DNA of 64,000 nucleotides from NCBI GenBank assembly GCA_023241745.1, contig JALQCY010000001.1:124001-188000 (forward strand). Reading direction: 5' to 3'. Below, piece by piece: positions 62,601 through 64,000 of the stretch; position 1 is the stretch's first letter; every line of letters starts with the position of its first letter. The notes below the pieces were generated by a model that was not told the origin of the DNA, searched no databases, and worked only from the letters and a program-made list of their open reading frames with translations. This stretch comes from Isoptericola peretonis (GTDB lineage: Bacteria > Actinomycetota > Actinomycetes > Actinomycetales > Cellulomonadaceae). The position numbers and the translations under genes were made by a program.

Positions 62601-64000
62601 ATGACCACGCTCGCTCCCCCGACCACCAGCCCCTCCACGGCGACCCCGCTCGCCGACACCGCAGCCGACCCGCTCGTCTGGGGCGGGACGTCGCTCGCGG
62701 AGGGCCACGTCAGCGTCAGCGCCCCGCTGGGGCCGCGCGACGAGGAGATCCTCACCCCGGAGGCGCTGGCGTTCCTGGCGATGCTGCACGACCGGTTCGC
62801 CGACGACCGCACCGCCCTGCTGCTGGAGCGGCAGCGCCGGATGCGGCGCATCGCGGACGGCGACGACCCGGACTTCCACCCGGCCACCCGGCCCGTGCGC
62901 GACGACCCGTCCTGGCGGGTCGCCGGCGCGGCCGGGGCGCCGGGGCTGAGCGACCGCCGCGTCGAGATCACCGGCCCGACGGACCCCAAGATGACGATCA
63001 ACGCGCTCAACTCCGGGGCGCGGTGCTGGCTGGCCGACGCCGAGGACGCGCAGTCCCCGACGTGGCGCAACGTGGTGGAGGGCCAGCTGGCCCTCCACGA
63101 CGCGATCCGCGGCACGCTGACGTTCACCAACCCGGCCGGCAAGCGGTACGCCCTGCGCTCGACGGACCTCACCGAGCTGCCGACGATCGTCTTCCGGCCG
63201 CGCGGGTGGCACCTGTTCGAGTCGCACCTGGCGTACACGGGCCCGGACGGGAGCACGCAGCCGGCGTCGGGCACGCTGGTGGACTTCGGCCTGTACCTGT
63301 TCCACAACGCCCACGAGCTGGTCTCCCGCGGGCGGGGCCCGTACTTCTACCTGCCGAAGCTCGAGGGCTACCGCGAGGCGCGGCTGTGGAACGAGGTCTT
63401 CGAGGTGGCGCAGGACGCGCTCGGCATCCCGCGGGGCACCGTCCGCGCGACCGTGCTCATCGAGACGCTGCCCGCCGCGTTCGAGATGGAGGAGATCCTC
63501 TACGAGCTGCGCGACCACTGCGCCGGGCTCAACGCCGGGCGCTGGGACTACCTCTTCAGCGTCATCAAGTGCTTCCGCACGCGAGGGTCGTCGTACGTGC
63601 TGCCCGACCGGGGGCAGGTGACGATGACGGCGCCGTTCATGCGGGCGTACACGGAGCTGCTGGTCGCCACGTGCCACCGGCGCGGGGCGCACGCGATCGG
63701 CGGGATGAGCGCCTTCATCCCCGACCGCCGCTCCCCCGAGGTGACCGAGCGTGCCGTCGGGCAGGTGTGGGCCGACAAGACGCGCGAGGCCGCGGCCGGC
63801 TTCGACGGCACCTGGGTGGCGCACCCGGACCTGGTCGAGGTGGCGCGGGGCGCGTTCGACGAGGTGCTCGGCGAGCGGGAGCACCAGGTGGACCGGCTGC
63901 GCGACGACGTCGAGGTGGGGCAGGCGGAGCTGCTCGACGTCGCGTCGGCCCGGCGCTCGGGGGCGACCGTCACCGCGGCGGGCCTGCGGACCAACGTGTC
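62601..64000 (+). CDS. aceB: Malate synthase A, truncated at the window edge
   Basis: Second glyoxylate-shunt enzyme, condensing glyoxylate with acetyl-CoA to malate. 466 codons are present; roughly the last 70 residues lie beyond the window. Motifs: DPKMTINALNSGARCWLADAEDAQSPTWRNVVEGQ, the active-site segment FRPRGWHLFESHL, the YFYLPKLEGYREARLWNEVFEVAQDALGIPRGTVRATVLIETLPAAFEMEEILYELRDHCAGLNAGRWDYLFSVIKCF run, and IGGMSAFIPDR. ATG at 62601 has GGAGG about eight bases upstream. Likely co-transcribed with aceA. Confidence 0.95.
   Translation, partial: MTTLAPPTTSPSTATPLADTAADPLVWGGTSLAEGHVSVSAPLGPRDEEILTPEALAFLAMLHDRFADDRTALLLERQRRMRRIADGDDPDFHPATRPVRDDPSWRVAGAAGAPGLSDRRVEITGPTDPKMTINALNSGARCWLADAEDAQSPTWRNVVEGQLALHDAIRGTLTFTNPAGKRYALRSTDLTELPTIVFRPRGWHLFESHLAYTGPDGSTQPASGTLVDFGLYLFHNAHELVSRGRGPYFYLPKLEGYREARLWNEVFEVAQDALGIPRGTVRATVLIETLPAAFEMEEILYELRDHCAGLNAGRWDYLFSVIKCFRTRGSSYVLPDRGQVTMTAPFMRAYTELLVATCHRRGAHAIGGMSAFIPDRRSPEVTERAVGQVWADKTREAAAGFDGTWVAHPDLVEVARGAFDEVLGEREHQVDRLRDDVEVGQAELLDVASARRSGATVTAAGLRTNV

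Overview
The window is very GC-rich and gene-dense, with frequent GTG starts, ATGA and GTGA stop/start overlaps, and several promoters whose -10 box lies 6-8 bases before the start codon (leaderless mRNAs). The gene set (typA, RamB-type regulator next to aceA/aceB, class II fumarase, PIN-PhoH protein, an IdeR/DtxR-type iron box, actinobacterial NhaA) points to an actinobacterium, probably Micrococcales (Cellulomonadaceae/Promicromonosporaceae-like). This placement is inference. No rRNA, tRNA, CRISPR array, insertion sequence or phage gene was seen, and no gene-free stretch exceeds 300 bases.

Layout. 1-8.7 kb (minus strand): truncated typA, a betaine-type BCCT carrier, and a peptide ABC importer (lipoprotein, two permeases, a fused double ATPase) with strong hairpins after the binding-protein gene and at the operon end. 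8.9-16.3 kb: a four-gene ABC operon of two large FtsX-type permeases and two ATPases, one with an AbrB-like tail. 16.5-21.5 kb: small minus-strand genes (two GNATs, a CatB-like acyltransferase, PAP2 phosphatase, SRPBCC protein, LysE exporter). 21.6-28.9 kb: an N5-(carboxyethyl)ornithine synthase/alanine dehydrogenase-like gene, SDR with divergent MerR, WYL regulator with divergent RidA, VOC protein, AraC regulator, ychF and a DinB protein. 28.9-36.6 kb: tandem GNAT, an ABC exporter pair, rmuC, ispH, xseA. 36.5-40.4 kb: WYL regulator, epoxide hydrolase and ABC-F protein, which separate xseA from xseB. 40.5-50.2 kb: xseB, PfkB kinase, carbonic anhydrase, DUF1697, fumC, an apparent iron-regulated small RNA, MarR/FUSC pair, PIN-PhoH protein, second DUF1697 and nhaA. 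50.2-59.6 kb: DedA, LysR, a ketone-body/short-chain fatty acid operon (MHS carrier, 3-hydroxybutyrate dehydrogenase, AtoE, ScoA, ScoB), and an MFS/TetR efflux pair. 59.6-64 kb: RamB-type regulator, aceA and truncated aceB.

Functional reading. The 52-57 kb operon can take up 3-hydroxybutyrate or acetoacetate and activate it to acetoacetyl-CoA. The acetyl-CoA that follows needs the glyoxylate shunt for growth, and that shunt (aceA, aceB, regulator) lies 2-5 kb away. Small divergent regulator/target pairs are a theme: MerR/SDR, WYL/RidA, WYL/epoxide hydrolase, MarR/FUSC, LysR/MHS carrier, TetR/MFS, RamB/aceA. Each has an inverted repeat in the shared gap.

The most interesting unexplained signal is at 44.58-44.69 kb. 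An iron box overlaps a -35/-10 pair with 17-base spacing, followed at the expected transcription start by an almost perfect 18-bp stem with a 36-base loop and no reading frame. I read it as an undescribed iron-responsive small RNA downstream of fumC. The nhaA leader (structured, with a CTG start codon) and the LysR gene (no stop codon unless a G6 tract is slipped) are the next most interesting.
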